Assembly (NCBI GenBank): GCA_036874045.1
Contig: CM072340.1
Span: 20,015,001 to 20,079,000, forward strand
DNA: 64,000 nt
Direction: 5' to 3'
From: Cymodocea nodosa
Lineage: Eukaryota > Streptophyta > Magnoliopsida > Alismatales > Cymodoceaceae
The first letter of the stretch is position 1. Every line of letters begins with the position of its first letter. Made by a program: the position numbers and the translations under genes. Of the stretch, positions 41,542 to 52,691 are shown one piece after another. The notes under the pieces were generated by a model, which ran no database searches, was not told the DNA's origin, and saw only the letters and a list, made by a program, of their open reading frames with translations.

Positions 41542-44524
41542 CTACGTTTCTGAAGATGCAGATCTATGGATGGTGATGCATCCATCAAAACAGTGAAAGA
41601 GAGATTGCTTCTGAGGAGGCTCGTAATGAGAAAAAAATGTTGGATCTTGTTGAAGAGATTCGGAGTATCTTTCAAGGATCGAAACAATCTCTTTGAAATG
41701 CGGCCGCTTGTCTGGATTGGTTGACCAGCACTGATTAACAAGATGGCCAAATGCCTTGGGGCATGCAGTGGGGAGAGGTGGCCTTGCATTCTATAGATTG
41801 CAGAAAATATAATTAAAATGAAATCAATAAGATACAAGGGAGGTAAATAGAAAGACAAAGCTAAAGTTTATTAGCACAAACTTATTGGTTCTTTTATATT
41901 CAGGACAATAATTAAAGTTTAACAACTCGATCAGAATTTGTTGACAAACATGATTCATGGAACATAGAGGAGTACCAATGGAAAAGTGATTATGTTCATT
42001 AGAGTAACAAAGTAGCTGGAACTAACTATTATCAACCCTTGGTTATTTTATCACTGTTTTCTGTCTTACTTTATACCATCAACAATTATCTTGTAACAAG
42101 TGGACAAATGCGCCTCAGGCAATATTCAGCCCATCAGGAAATTGAAATAAACCAATTAATACAACAATAACCATAACTGCACTATTTCTTTTGTGGAGTG
42201 TACTGATTGCCCTGTATATGAAGAGATATGGCACACATAATCATGTGTGCAAAGCCAAGAAAGATAATTAACTTAATCATCGCTACGTGTACATTAAATT
42301 TAATGATTAACTCAAGCACCATACCTTTTGAGCAACTGCAAAAGCAGCCTGTTCCGGAGTCATATCATGAAATGGTGTCAAAGCTGTTAAAAGTTCCCAA
42401 AGAACTATTGCAAAACTATACACATCAACTTTCCTTGTATGCCGTTTTTCCTTAATCATCTCTGGTGCCATCCAACGATACGTTCCTGTAAAGCCTTTAG
42501 GACTGCCAGAGTGTGTTTCTAAACATGAGATTCCAAAGTCCGCCACCTTCACTTGCATATCTGCTCCAAGTAACAAGTTCTCAGATTTCAAATCCCTATG
42601 AAGTATTCCTTGGGAGTGCAAATAGTACATTCCACGTGCAATATCAAGAGAAAGTTTCAGTACTAATCCAAGGGGAACCGAATAGGGTTCTCGCTTGTTG
42701 AGATATTTCCTCAGGGAACCTCCAGCAAGATATTCAGTGATTATACAGAATATTGGAGGTTTCTTGCAAGCCGCAATGAACTGCACCATAATAACAATAA
42801 GAAAATATCTTAGATCGGGCAATGGTATTTGACACCAGCATCGAGAATCTAGAAACTAATATGTTAATTGAAAATTTCAATAAAAATTAAATAACAGTAA
42901 GTTGAGGAAACAAAATTATGATTTAGAAAAATAAAATGGAATGTCTAAAGTTGTACCAGAAAGGCAAATTATACAATTTCCATTATTTATTTACAGATGT
43001 TGAGACAATGAAGAAAGCAATGACAGTACGATCTAACATGATATTCGTTTTTATCAACTGGCATTAAATATGGCATAATCACAACGCAAGGAATACAAAT
43101 ATTACAATGGTTGGCATGGAATGAATAATGACTAACATTGATTGCAGGAGATATTTACCACAAAAGGAACATTCTCTCTTCTATATTCTGTTCCAGGATC
43201 GTTTTTAAGGTACTGCAAAAGTATGCAATATACTACAAATAAATTTTTTTTAAAACAATTGTTCAACCTGTATATCTTAAAACAACCACATATATTTCTT
43301 TTTTTGTTAAGACAATACATTACTTGTTCAACCTATGGTGGTTCCCAGCCCTACGTCAACAAATTAAGGATACCAAGGCCCAGGGGAGGGTCGTTGAGGT
43401 TAAGCCAGTGAAAGGCTCCACATTTAATGCCAACAAAATTTTATTGATAATGAAAATAATTTTTCCCAGATTTGAAGATAGTACCTCATTCTTCACATTG
43501 GAGTGAATGACCCACTACATTATACCGTTGTTGGTATTAATGGCAACAAAATTGATACAGCAAAAATAAATGAGCATTTCCTGATATGTAGCTATGTGAA
43601 TAAATGCCTAATGAGATGGTTCTTACCTAATATGTAGCCATGTGAATAAATGCCTAATGAGATGACACTTACCTAATTAAACTAATGACTCAAATTTATG
43701 TTTCATGCTCACCATTAAATGAAGCTTATATCATTTATTAATTATTACTGCAAGCTATCAACAAAAAATGCTTTGAACAAAACTGGTATCCAACCAAAAA
43801 TACGTATAAAACTCGTTTGCATTTGTGCTGAATTTAAGATATAATAGAACATGCATGTGAAGCCAGAGGCTTTCATTTGCAATAGGTTTTTTTTTGCTTA
43901 ATACCATTCACCTTCCTATACAAGAAAGTCACCATGTATTAGTGGTAAAAAACATGTTACAAAACGATTTCAGATTACCACATTACGTTTATCTCAAAAC
44001 GTTGAAGTTCTTGAGGAATTGAAATAATGCTGATATATAACAGAGAATGCCATTTCAACAGATACTACACAGAATCAAAATTTACGTTTAAGTCCAGCAC
44101 TTTCAGTGTTATAGATCACAAAAAATATCTGGAAGTTGGGAACAGATCTTACGGTAATTATGTTTGGGTGCCGGAGCCGAAGCAGCAAGGAGACCTCAGA
44201 CGTGAAGTGCGTTTCCAGTGCGGCGGCCACATTTGCATCTTCCTCAGGTTGACTCATCATCTTAATTGCAACTTCCCTCTTCTTGTATAGTCCATGATAA
44301 ACTTGGCTATGCCTTCCGGATGCAAACTTATTCCCAATTAACAATTGCGACATGTCGGCACTCCAATCCTCTTCTTCCGTCTCCTCCCAACCCTTTATCC
44401 TCCCACCAGACGAAACAAGGTACTTCGACCATGACAGGGTCTTGTTGTATTCTCCAAGGGACAGCCTTCTCTCTGATCTTATGGACCGGTATGTGCTCTT
44501 CGTAAAGCAACCAAAGTTCATCAT
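41542..44524 (-). CDS. HT1: HT1-type Raf-like serine/threonine kinase
   Basis: Protein kinase of the HIGH LEAF TEMPERATURE 1 group (Raf-like MAPKKK, subgroup C5). In Arabidopsis HT1 works in guard cells as a negative regulator of CO2-induced stomatal closure. Three exons: 44524-44153, 42780-42325, 41790-41542; phases agree, 358 residues. The N-terminus carries the HT1 block RRLSLGEYNKTLSWSKYLVS, then DWSADMSQLLIGNKFASG. Kinase landmarks are Lys88 in VAIK, HRDLKSEN (His185), DFG (205-207), APE (229-231) and CWSTNPDKRPHF near the end, so it looks catalytically intact. The start is the first of two adjacent ATG codons; an upstream in-frame TTG is preceded by a stop. Whether this is the HT1 orthologue or a close paralogue cannot be told here. 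Confidence 0.93.
42781..44152. other. HT1 intron 1
   Basis: 1.37-kb AT-rich intron. It contains a short tandem duplication at 43583-43676 (a ~47-base unit around ATGTGAATAAATGCCTAATG, twice). A block at 43325-43500 of higher complexity has a short open frame of unknown origin. No mobile element was identified. Confidence 0.5.
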
Positions 44525-46795
44525 CCACCCCAGTTCTTTCAACCATAAGTTTCCAATCAGCTACCAGAAGATCTAGCTTGCAAAATCGACAGAACCCAGG
44601 ATCCAATGTGCGAAGAACAGAGGCAAATGAATCATCTACCACACAAACTTACACAAGTATAACCCAACAGCTTCGAACCAATCCAACGACGGAAAAAAAA
44701 CCCATTCTCCTCCTCCAGAGAAGCAAAAAAAAAAAAACAGAAGAAGATCAAGGTCTTAGCTAAAACAAGTAATCACTACTCTCAAGTTGGTTCTAAATCC
44801 AGCACCATTCAACAAACCTCCCTCCTAACGTCGGTCACCTCCTTCCACAAACAAAAGTTAAAAATAAAAAAAAAACACTCTGTCAGTGCGGTTCTTCCAG
44901 ATCCAACCCACCTCCACAACTCTCCAATCCAGACAAAACCAACACAAACCCAACTCACTGGTCCTCCAGAAACGTGAAAGAAACCACCTTCAAGTCAGGG
45001 GAAACCCGGAAGGAAGCTCCCACGGCCATCCAGGCGGAGCGTCCAGAAGGTAGATATCAGAAGAGCAACAACACATAGGTCGGGGTGGGAGGTTGGATCA
45101 TGCGTTCGGAATAGTTGGATTTGGAGAGCTGAGACGAGACGAGAGTGTAGGTGGGCGATCGAGCGAGATTGGCGCTTGCGCGAGTGTCCGAGACTCCGAC
45201 TTGACGACGGTCACCGCTTGGACGGAGACAGGGGTCTTCGCCTCTGATGTGCAGGGGGTGCAACTTTACTTATTCACCCTTATTTGTTTTAACATTTACG
45301 ATTCGCTGTCATCCGAAAAACGACGGAAACAGTTCTCCTTTCAATACCATTATTACAGGCATTGTGGTGGTTCCGTTGATTTCAAAGGCAGAAAGGGTAT
45401 TTGCGTCAAGCAACGTGGTGTGGAATCTTTGGGGTCGTCGAGATGGCGACTCGAGTGGTAGGAGTGGATGCATCCGCACCGTCGGATCGGGAATCGATAC
45501 GACGTTGTTGTCCGGAGATGGTAATCGTGACAGTGTAGGTCCCACACCACGTGCTCGTCGTTGGTGTCCTTGTCGGACGGCTGTGTCCGGATTCCGTATA
45601 CGGCGCCGTTGTGAAAATAACTCATCACCTCCTAAACTTTTCTTTTTTAGATAAAACTATCCGTGCAGATTTTTCACTGACTTCATTTAAAAATGCTTTA
45701 AGGTTTATTAAGAAAAGTGCAACTTACAGAATAGTTCATTTAAGAAAAATAGCTGGGCTCTTTATGCAAATAGTTGGTCGCAAAACATTTCGAACAATTA
45801 AATGATACACAGATGAAGCGATCGATCATAGAAGGGATGTTGTGGTCGTCTGACAACAATTAAATGATGCATAAAGAAAGTGACTATAGAAAGGGTGGTG
45901 TAATCGTTTGATGATTTTAAAGTGCATGTAGGAGACGGAGATAGGGCATGACAAAAAATGATTTCAGATGAATTTTAATTGAAAAATGAAATGTATCTCA
46001 CTTTTTTTATTTTAGGATTCCCCCCCCCCTCCCCCCCCACCTCCATTTTTTGGATGTTCTCTGTCTCCAACTTAAAGACATCTGTGTAAGGGAAATAAAG
46101 GAACATGAAATACATACTTAAATGTAAATTTAAGGAAATGCAGTCATGAAACCTTAATATCTTGTTAAACCTGTAGTTAATCATATATTTGTTTTATTTA
46201 TATTGATTTTTTGAAGTTTCGAACATGGCGACTCTTGTATCATTTCGTTAAATATTGTCTTAGATTGACGAAAAGCAAGTGGAATCTTGAATTAATTTAT
46301 GGAAGAGAAAAGGTTATGAATACTAATATGATGAGTGTGCTCGGTTAAAAATGATACGGTTAACTCTTCGAAACATTGATTGAGGTTCAAAAATAAAAAT
46401 CTCCAAAATAATATAAAATTGTTGAATTTAGATTTGTAGAATTTTTATTTTGTAAAGAAATATTTAGCATGTGATAATCCAAAAATCTCAACGCAACTCA
46501 TTTAGTGGCTATGGGCTGAATCGGATCACAGATCAAAGGTTGACGAATAAAGTCATTCACCGACTGGTATTTTGAATATACATTTTATTCAACATAACTA
46601 CAGGGATATCACCTCAATTTCCTATACATTTTTCCATCCCATTGTTTTCATCAATTCAATGTTTCCTTTCTAGATGTGATGGAACATTGCATGTGCCTTT
46701 CATTAAATGCCCAAGACGCTTCTCTCACTTAACTTTTCATAATATACATATATATATATATATAGCGTGGGAGGGACCTTTATGTGGATAAATGA

Positions 46796-46803
46796 CACGT
46801 GGC
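46796..46803 (+). promoter_or_regulatory. G-box / ABRE-like CACGTGGC
   Basis: Exact CACGTGGC, the core bound by plant bZIP/bHLH factors. It lies 1.3 kb upstream of the exonuclease-like gene's TATA box and 2.3 kb from the HT1 start, so which gene it serves, if any, is unknown. Confidence 0.35.
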
Positions 46804-48131
46804 CGGAGGGAAGGCCTCTAATTTGCCGACATCATCCAATCAGAAATGCAAGTAGGAGGACAACCTGGCAACCACGAAACCCAACAGTGGGGTGTGGAAG
46901 CAAGGCGGTAGAGAGAGAGAGAGAGAGGGAGGGTCTAGACCACGTAGTGATCGGCGAGGAGACAAGTGCACGTGGATTTTAATTGATATCATCAGCGATG
47001 CATGCATGGGCGGACCACACAAACCAACGGGCGTAAGGCAAAACAAGCGAAGCGGATCTGATCGTTGATTGCCTTTTTGATGGACCAGATGCGTTGGATC
47101 CGCTCCCATCAATCTATGGGAGAACAGGTGAAGGACCCGACGCGTTTCGGACCAATCTACTAGCAACATTCTGTCCATGTGCGATGTCGAAGAAGCCCCA
47201 GCTCATTTGAGTCCATGTATGGCACCCAAATAAGGAAGAGAGAGAACGGTTGAGGAAAATAAATTAAAACATAAATATTGCAAGTGCATGATTAAGCGTT
47301 GCTAAAGCAGATGGAATAGGAGGAAAAAATATATATATGTTTATCTTCTCTGATTAATTAAGTTCCCGGTGCAGCTGAAACAAAACCGCATCTAAGAGAA
47401 CAAATAGATCTTTCAGATAACAAATTTAAATGTTAAAGATATTATATTAAATTTGATATCGACATTTTAAAGACAAATCTAATCTAATCAATATCAACGA
47501 CGAACAAAGTGCATTCCACACCACATCTCTCTTGGGGTAACTTTGCGGATTGATATGGGAAAAGGTTCGAGGGAGGGAGGGATTGATTGGATTCGGCTTG
47601 CCGGCCTTCGTCTGGCTTTTTTGAATTGATGCACGCTTTTTCTGGGAAGGAACCATTGACCGAAAAGATAGATGAAAGGAAGGGAATCAGACGATGGCCG
47701 ATGGTCAAAATCCAAAAGAGGCGAGTCAAGAAAATTCGAAGCCGTTGTCCACATCCGAATCCGACTGTAGCTCCGGACAATATGCATGCGTCGTCCCCTC
47801 TCTCCAGCCTTGTGCACTCTCTTGTATGCAAGCACTAGTAGTGCACGAGGGCTTGGGATTCTCTCCATTAATTGAAAGACACGCTGGCTTTTTACTTTCT
47901 CGGTTTAAGTGAGTATCAGTTACTTAAATGAAATCTAATCATAAACAAATACGATCATAGTTCACATATATATAATAACGAATTGGACGTCCGTACTCGC
48001 ACCCGTTCTTGAGAATTTGGAAGGATGTCGATTCGTTCCGGAGTGAGTGGATGCCAAAAGGTAATTAGTTATGTGGCATATTCATCCAGAGCCCCACCTT
48101 CAAGATTCTTCAGCTAAGTAAGCAGCTGTAT

Positions 48132-48139
48132 TATAAATA
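48132..48139 (+). promoter_or_regulatory. TATA box of exonuclease-like gene
   Basis: TATAAATA in GTATTATAAATACCAG, 111 bases before the ATG, followed by a CA/CT-rich leader; a standard plant core promoter spacing. Confidence 0.6.
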
Positions 48140-48242
48140 CCAGAAGCCAGCATCTCGATCTTCTCCACCATCCATCACCACCCTGATTCCCGTCCAGCTT
48201 CAAGCTAATCGTAGAATTCCATATATAATTTGCAGCTGCACA

Positions 48243-48351
48243 ATGGACAGCAGGACTGATTCTTCTGAAACTCTAAGGTGATTAACATTAACTATAGATG
48301 TCATGCATGTATATATCTCACCCTCTTTGCTTAATTTGAAGGGCGCGCGCG

Positions 48352-48385
<34 letters not shown>

Positions 48386-49761
48386 TGCACGCATGATGAT
48401 CATATATATCTTGACGACGAACAAATTAAGGTATATATATATATATATATCGTACATGTGCTCCACAGGAACAAATGCGCCGCCTGCTACAGGCAATTCA
48501 ACAAAATGGAGCACTTGGTAGAGCACATGAAGGTTTCCTTCCACTCACCTCACGAGCCAACCTGTGGCGTTTGCATGAAACACTGCAGGTCCTTCGAGTC
48601 CCTCAGGGAGCATCTCATAGGTAACAACACACTTCATCATCATCAAATTGATTAACAATAGCAATAATAATAATAGTCTGAGTCATAATCTCATTACGTA
48701 AAATCAGCAGCAAGAACTATTTTCTTAGAAATATCTTTTTATTTTCAAGTCTTCCCATCTAGTAAATTATGTAACTTAAAAATATTTTCTTACAATTTGA
48801 AATCAATTAGTTCTAGACTTACTTCTATTTCTTTTAATTTCTTCACAGTTAGTTAGTCTAAATTTTTTGTTTCTGTTTTTGACAATACCTGTAGTGGTAA
48901 ATCAAATCGTAACGTGAATTGTATTTAATTAACTGAGTTATTATTAATTAATTAAGGTCCACTGCCTAAGGCGGAATGCGCGAGGGTCTTCAGCATCCGA
49001 GGTTGCAACCTTTGCCTGGACATCTTCAGTAGCCCGAGTTCTCTTCTCCGTCACCGTGGGAGTTGCCAGTTCTCGCGTGCACCGGCGGTACGGTGAATCT
49101 CTAATACCTGTTTCGTGTTGATTTGTATATGAAGAAGTTCATGAAGTTAATTTGCGCTTTGCTGTAGGGAATCGTGGCGAGAATGTCCAGGCTGGGTCTC
49201 CATGGTTCAAGCACGTATATGGACTTCACCAGCACGAGAGGAGCACGGGTGGTCGCACTTAGTTGCAAGATGGTCGGCGGTGGAAGCGACGGCACTCTTG
49301 ACATGTGTGGGAGGGTGTGCTTGGTGGATGAGCATGAGAACGTCATCTTTCATGCCTACGTCAAGCCAAAGATTCCAATCACAAACTTCAGGTACTCATT
49401 CATTAGTCAATATCATCGTCATCTTATTCTTCCCGATTAATTAACTAATTAATTTACACCCCGGCCGCTTGGGAATTTATCATATGGGCTCTTAATTACT
49501 TAGCTAGTTTAATTTCCCTGCAAGGTACGAGTCCACGGGCATGAGAGCCGAGCACATCAGAGACGCAATGCCATTGAAGCAGGTGCAGAGGAGGATCCAG
49601 GATTTCCTCTGCAATGGGGAAGGAATATGGAAAATGAGGTCGACGGGGGGTAAAGCGAGGATCCTCGTGGGACATGGCCTGGACGGGGACCTCCACCTTT
49701 TGGGCTTTGATTACCCTCCTATTTTGCTAAGGTTCATGAATCGTCCTACTTGATTCAGATC

Positions 49762-49803
<42 letters not shown>

Positions 49804-50279
49804 GTTTGATTGATGTATACATATATATGTTGGTGTATACCGATCTCTTTCTCGTTAGGGACATTGCCAAGTACCCACCACTGATGAAAACGAGCAAGCT
49901 CAGCAACCCACTCAAGTACCTGGCACAAGCATACCTCGGGTAATTGATTTCTTACCTGTTAATTAATTAACCCATGACTTATATACCTAATGACACATGC
50001 ATATATGTATGTTAATAATATATTAATAATAATCAACGTTTCTTCTGCAGGTATGATATCCAGACTGGGGTGCAAGACCCCTACGAGGACTGCGTGGCGG
50101 CCATGAGACTCTACCTGAGGATGTCCTCTCGCCGTCACCACCGCCCAACGGCGGGAGAAGCTCGGCAGAACCACAGCGGCTTCCCGTCATCGATGCAGAA
50201 AGACCTGGCAAAGATGTCCCCTTCCGCTTTGCTTGAGATGTCGACCTCGGACTACTACTGCTGGTGCCTCGACTCCTGA
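48243..50279 (+). CDS. C2H2 zinc-finger REX4-like exonuclease homologue, catalytic residues replaced
   Basis: Member of the plant family with N-terminal C2H2-type fingers and a DEDDh 3'-5' exonuclease fold (REX4/ISG20-like). Seven exons: 48243-48277, 48469-48620, 48957-49087, 49168-49391, 49525-49731, 49859-49939, 50051-50279; phases agree, 352 residues. Fingers: CAACYRQFNKMEHLVEHM, then CGVCMKHCRSFESLREHL, and a third at CNLCLDIFSSPSSLLRH. The exonuclease block begins near residue 130. Motif I, normally DCEMVG, reads SCKMVG (Ser138, Lys140). Motif II Asp is kept (Asp236 in GLDGDLHLL). Motif III keeps Asp290 in YEDCVAAMRLY but has Gln285 at the His position. The nuclease is therefore probably inactive; a nucleic-acid-binding role is inference. 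Intron 1 holds (GC)n(AC)n and (TA)n microsatellites, intron 5 a (CA)n. Confidence 0.88.
48342..48385. repeat. (GC)n(AC)n microsatellite
   Basis: About nine GC units followed directly by twelve AC units in intron 1 of the exonuclease-like gene, with a (TA)10 run at 48432-48450 just before exon 2. Alternating purine-pyrimidine DNA of this kind can adopt Z-form. Confidence 0.95.
49762..49802. repeat. (CA)n microsatellite
   Basis: About 20 uninterrupted CA units in intron 5 of the exonuclease-like gene, starting 30 bases after the donor site. Confidence 0.95.
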
Positions 50280-51761
50280 TCACCAATACTCAAATGAACA
50301 ATCATCGCATGCTGGCCGTCCATATGAAAACATATAAATAACCGATCAGTGTCGAAAATAAAAACCTATATATATATATATATTTATGTATAATATGAGC
50401 TTCGATATGTAAGGAATAACGTAATAATTTGTGTTACGTATTATGGTTATGCAAGGAAAATACATGTATGATATGGATTCGGTGTGCGGTAGATCTGCAT
50501 GTGTTTGTTTTGCAATTTTTTTACTTTATATCGAATGTGTGATTTTTCTTTTATTTCTTAATAATCATTTAAATCCATAAACTTGTGCGGAGGAATTTAT
50601 ATTGGCAGAGTTGATCGTTTCTTTGGATGGAATGGAAAGTATGGATGTGTGTTTATGGTCTTATCGAGCATATAAAGGTGGGCTTGGTGGTACTATTTTA
50701 TATAAAGTAATATTTTTTATTATTATTATAATATTTAAAATGATATATTCAATTTAATATTAATATATCGTTTTATGATATTAAACGTACGATTTATAGA
50801 AAATTAAAAATATCAAAATAAGATGCATCTGTACGAACCACAGAAAGAGCAAAATGACATGCTGAAACTGAATTTAACACGCCGTTTTTAGACAATCACT
50901 GTAAAAAATACTATGATGTCTACATTTTTACTTTTCTCTTTATATAATCATCGTTACGTTCAATCCTTTTATATTTTTAAATCATATACGTGTCACACAA
51001 ACTAGTTGTTAAAAAAAATAAAACACGTATCTTACAAAATTAAATTGAATGTGGTTCCCTGAAAATATCTGAAACCATAAATTCCTAAACCTCCATTTAT
51101 TTATTTGCCAGTATTTCTCTATTTTTTTCTTTTATAGCGACAGTTTTTGGCATTCATTAAAATTAAAACTTTGTAGTTAACTAAACCATCACAATTGGTT
51201 ATTTCTCTTAATTTTGTTCTCGATGGTTTTGAATGGAGAGCCGAAAACTTTATTTTCAACTGTTATATGTCTCTCGTTACTTTAGTATCGCTCAAGTTTA
51301 TTAAACACAAACAAACATTTATTTTTTCGTGTACCGATCGAACGCATGGCATTATAATTATCATACCTTCCAATGAAAAATACATCTATTAGAAGATTCA
51401 GTAAAGTGAAACATATATACGTTTGAACATAATTCCCTGAAAATTTATTTTAGAACGATAAATTCTCGGACCCTCCATATTTATTCATTTTGTGATCTTG
51501 AGATGTAAAGCCTTAAATGTTGTCTTCAACTGTTGTTTCTCGTTACGTATATTAAAAGCGCAGAATTTACTAAAGGCAAACAAACATTTATTTAATTTAG
51601 ATGTAACGAAGATATCGGAATATGCGAAATTATAACAAACGGATCGATCTGGAAACGTAACCCTGATTTGGAAGCCGACGACAAAATTAAGTATAAATCT
51701 GCAAACCCCTTCTCTTCCCTTCCCCAGCCCCACCATTCAGGTCCATCACACCATCGCCACC
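50280..51761. promoter_or_regulatory. Gap upstream of ECA1-like gene with diverged tandem duplication
   Basis: AT-rich. The first ~200 bases are likely exonuclease-like gene 3' flank. Two related copies lie at about 51047-51420 and 51424-51660. They share CCCTGAAAAT, ATAAATTC, CCTCCAT.TTTATT, TTCAACTGTT, TCTCGTTAC and AAACAAACATTTATTT in the same order. The second copy runs up to the TATA box of the ECA1-like gene. Confidence 0.6.
51692..51698 (+). promoter_or_regulatory. TATA box of ECA1-like gene
   Basis: TATAAAT in AAGTATAAATCTGC, 70 bases before the ATG, followed by a pyrimidine-rich leader with no apparent intron. Confidence 0.65.
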
Positions 51762-52178
51762 ATGAAGACGGAGATCACCGAAGCAGTAATATTCCTTCTG
51801 GTGCTTGTGTCTCTTTCGGCTATGGCCTCCGGCGATGCCGGGACACCTGAGCCATCGCCGGAGAGGATAGTTGAGACGAGAGAGTTCTTCTCCCGACTGG
51901 GAATTCCCCCTCAACCGGAGTACTTTTACGAGTGTTGGAGCATTGTGGTGGTCGACCACCCTGACTGCAAGGCCGACTTCCAACACAACCTTGTAGACCC
52001 GGCGGCGGACCACAAGTTCAACGCCACCGTCGTCTGCTGCAAATGCCTGGTGGACATGAAGAAGATCGATCGGTCCTGGCCAAGCGTTCTTTCCGCCATC
52101 TACGTTCCCAGTGCCGTCGCCTTTGCCTTCCATGGCTACTGCGTCAAGTTGATCAGTGGAGTACGAGGATTAATGTAG
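51762..52178 (+). CDS. Small secreted ECA1/prolamin-like cysteine-rich protein
   Basis: Intronless frame of 138 residues. An N-terminal signal peptide (hydrophobic core IFLLVLVSLSAMASG, about residues 10-24) precedes a secreted domain with six cysteines in the pattern C...C...CC.C...C (YECWS, HPDCK, VCCKC, GYCVK). This spacing fits the plant prolamin-like/ECA1 gametogenesis-related family, which includes egg-cell EC1 proteins and many female-gametophyte or seed proteins. The precise role is unknown, and the assignment rests on cysteine pattern, size and secretion signal. The ATG is preceded by a TATA box at 51692 and a short leader. GC content is higher than the flanks. Head-to-tail between the exonuclease-like gene and EXECUTER2. 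Confidence 0.8.
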   Translation: MKTEITEAVIFLLVLVSLSAMASGDAGTPEPSPERIVETREFFSRLGIPPQPEYFYECWSIVVVDHPDCKADFQHNLVDPAADHKFNATVVCCKCLVDMKKIDRSWPSVLSAIYVPSAVAFAFHGYCVKLISGVRGLM

Positions 52179-52691
52179 ATCATAAGATCGACGGGGCTTC
52201 GTTTATACTTGTCGCACGTAATAATAATTTCAGCTAACATCTCAAATAATAAAGCGAAACTATTTTGGTGAAATTTCAACAAAAAATCAACTTGCAATGA
52301 ATTTTAACATTCTCTTTGTTATGAACTTAACTTAAACTTATATTTAAATGATGTAAGACTATTTTAATTATTTTATTTTTTCTTTTAATTCAATTTCAAT
52401 ATTTTAAAATACAAGTAAAATGAGAGAGAGAATTTTCGGTATTTTTCGTTACTTAATGGATTTGACAATAATGTTCTTCGTCAGTCGGCCCAAAGAAAGC
52501 CCAGCCCAACCCATCCATATCATGTACTCGTCAGTGCTAGAGTTTTAACCCTCTCTCCCACACAACCCCTGGTGCTTTATCCACGCCAGTGCCCGTGGTG
52601 CGTGTGATTAGAACGAGCGAGTGAGGAGGGTAGGAAGGGGGCGGAGGGCAGTTGCGAAGAGCGTGGGAAGTCGTTCGCGGGCGGCGGAGTG
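52179..52691. promoter_or_regulatory. Gap between ECA1-like gene and EXECUTER2
   Basis: About 510 bases. The first half is AT-rich 3' flank of the ECA1-like gene. From 52480 composition shifts to GC-rich, pyrimidine-rich leader of EXECUTER2, with CTCTCTCCC near 52550. No TATA box is obvious, as in many plastid-protein genes. Confidence 0.5.

Larger units (their letters stand above)
44525..48242. promoter_or_regulatory. Divergent region, HT1 / exonuclease-like gene
   Basis: About 3.7 kb between divergent starts. Positions 44525-45060 are likely HT1 leader. Positions 45090-45620 are GC-richer and contain ACCACGTGCTC near 45546. Positions 45650-46740 are AT-rich. There is a C-rich run at 46020-46038, a (TA)n run at 46743-46764, a G-box/ABRE-like CACGTGGC at 46796-46803 and a (GA)n run at about 46910-46928. 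Only shadow frames; no gene recognised. Confidence 0.45.

Noticed and set aside
30621-41542. Functional cluster of carbonic anhydrase and HT1 for stomatal CO2 sensing
   Set aside because: Plant gene order rarely reflects pathways, an unrelated gene lies between them, and no shared promoter motif was seen.
48303-48521. Frames spanning the microsatellites in the exonuclease-like gene's intron 1
   Set aside because: They consist mainly of dinucleotide-repeat translation.
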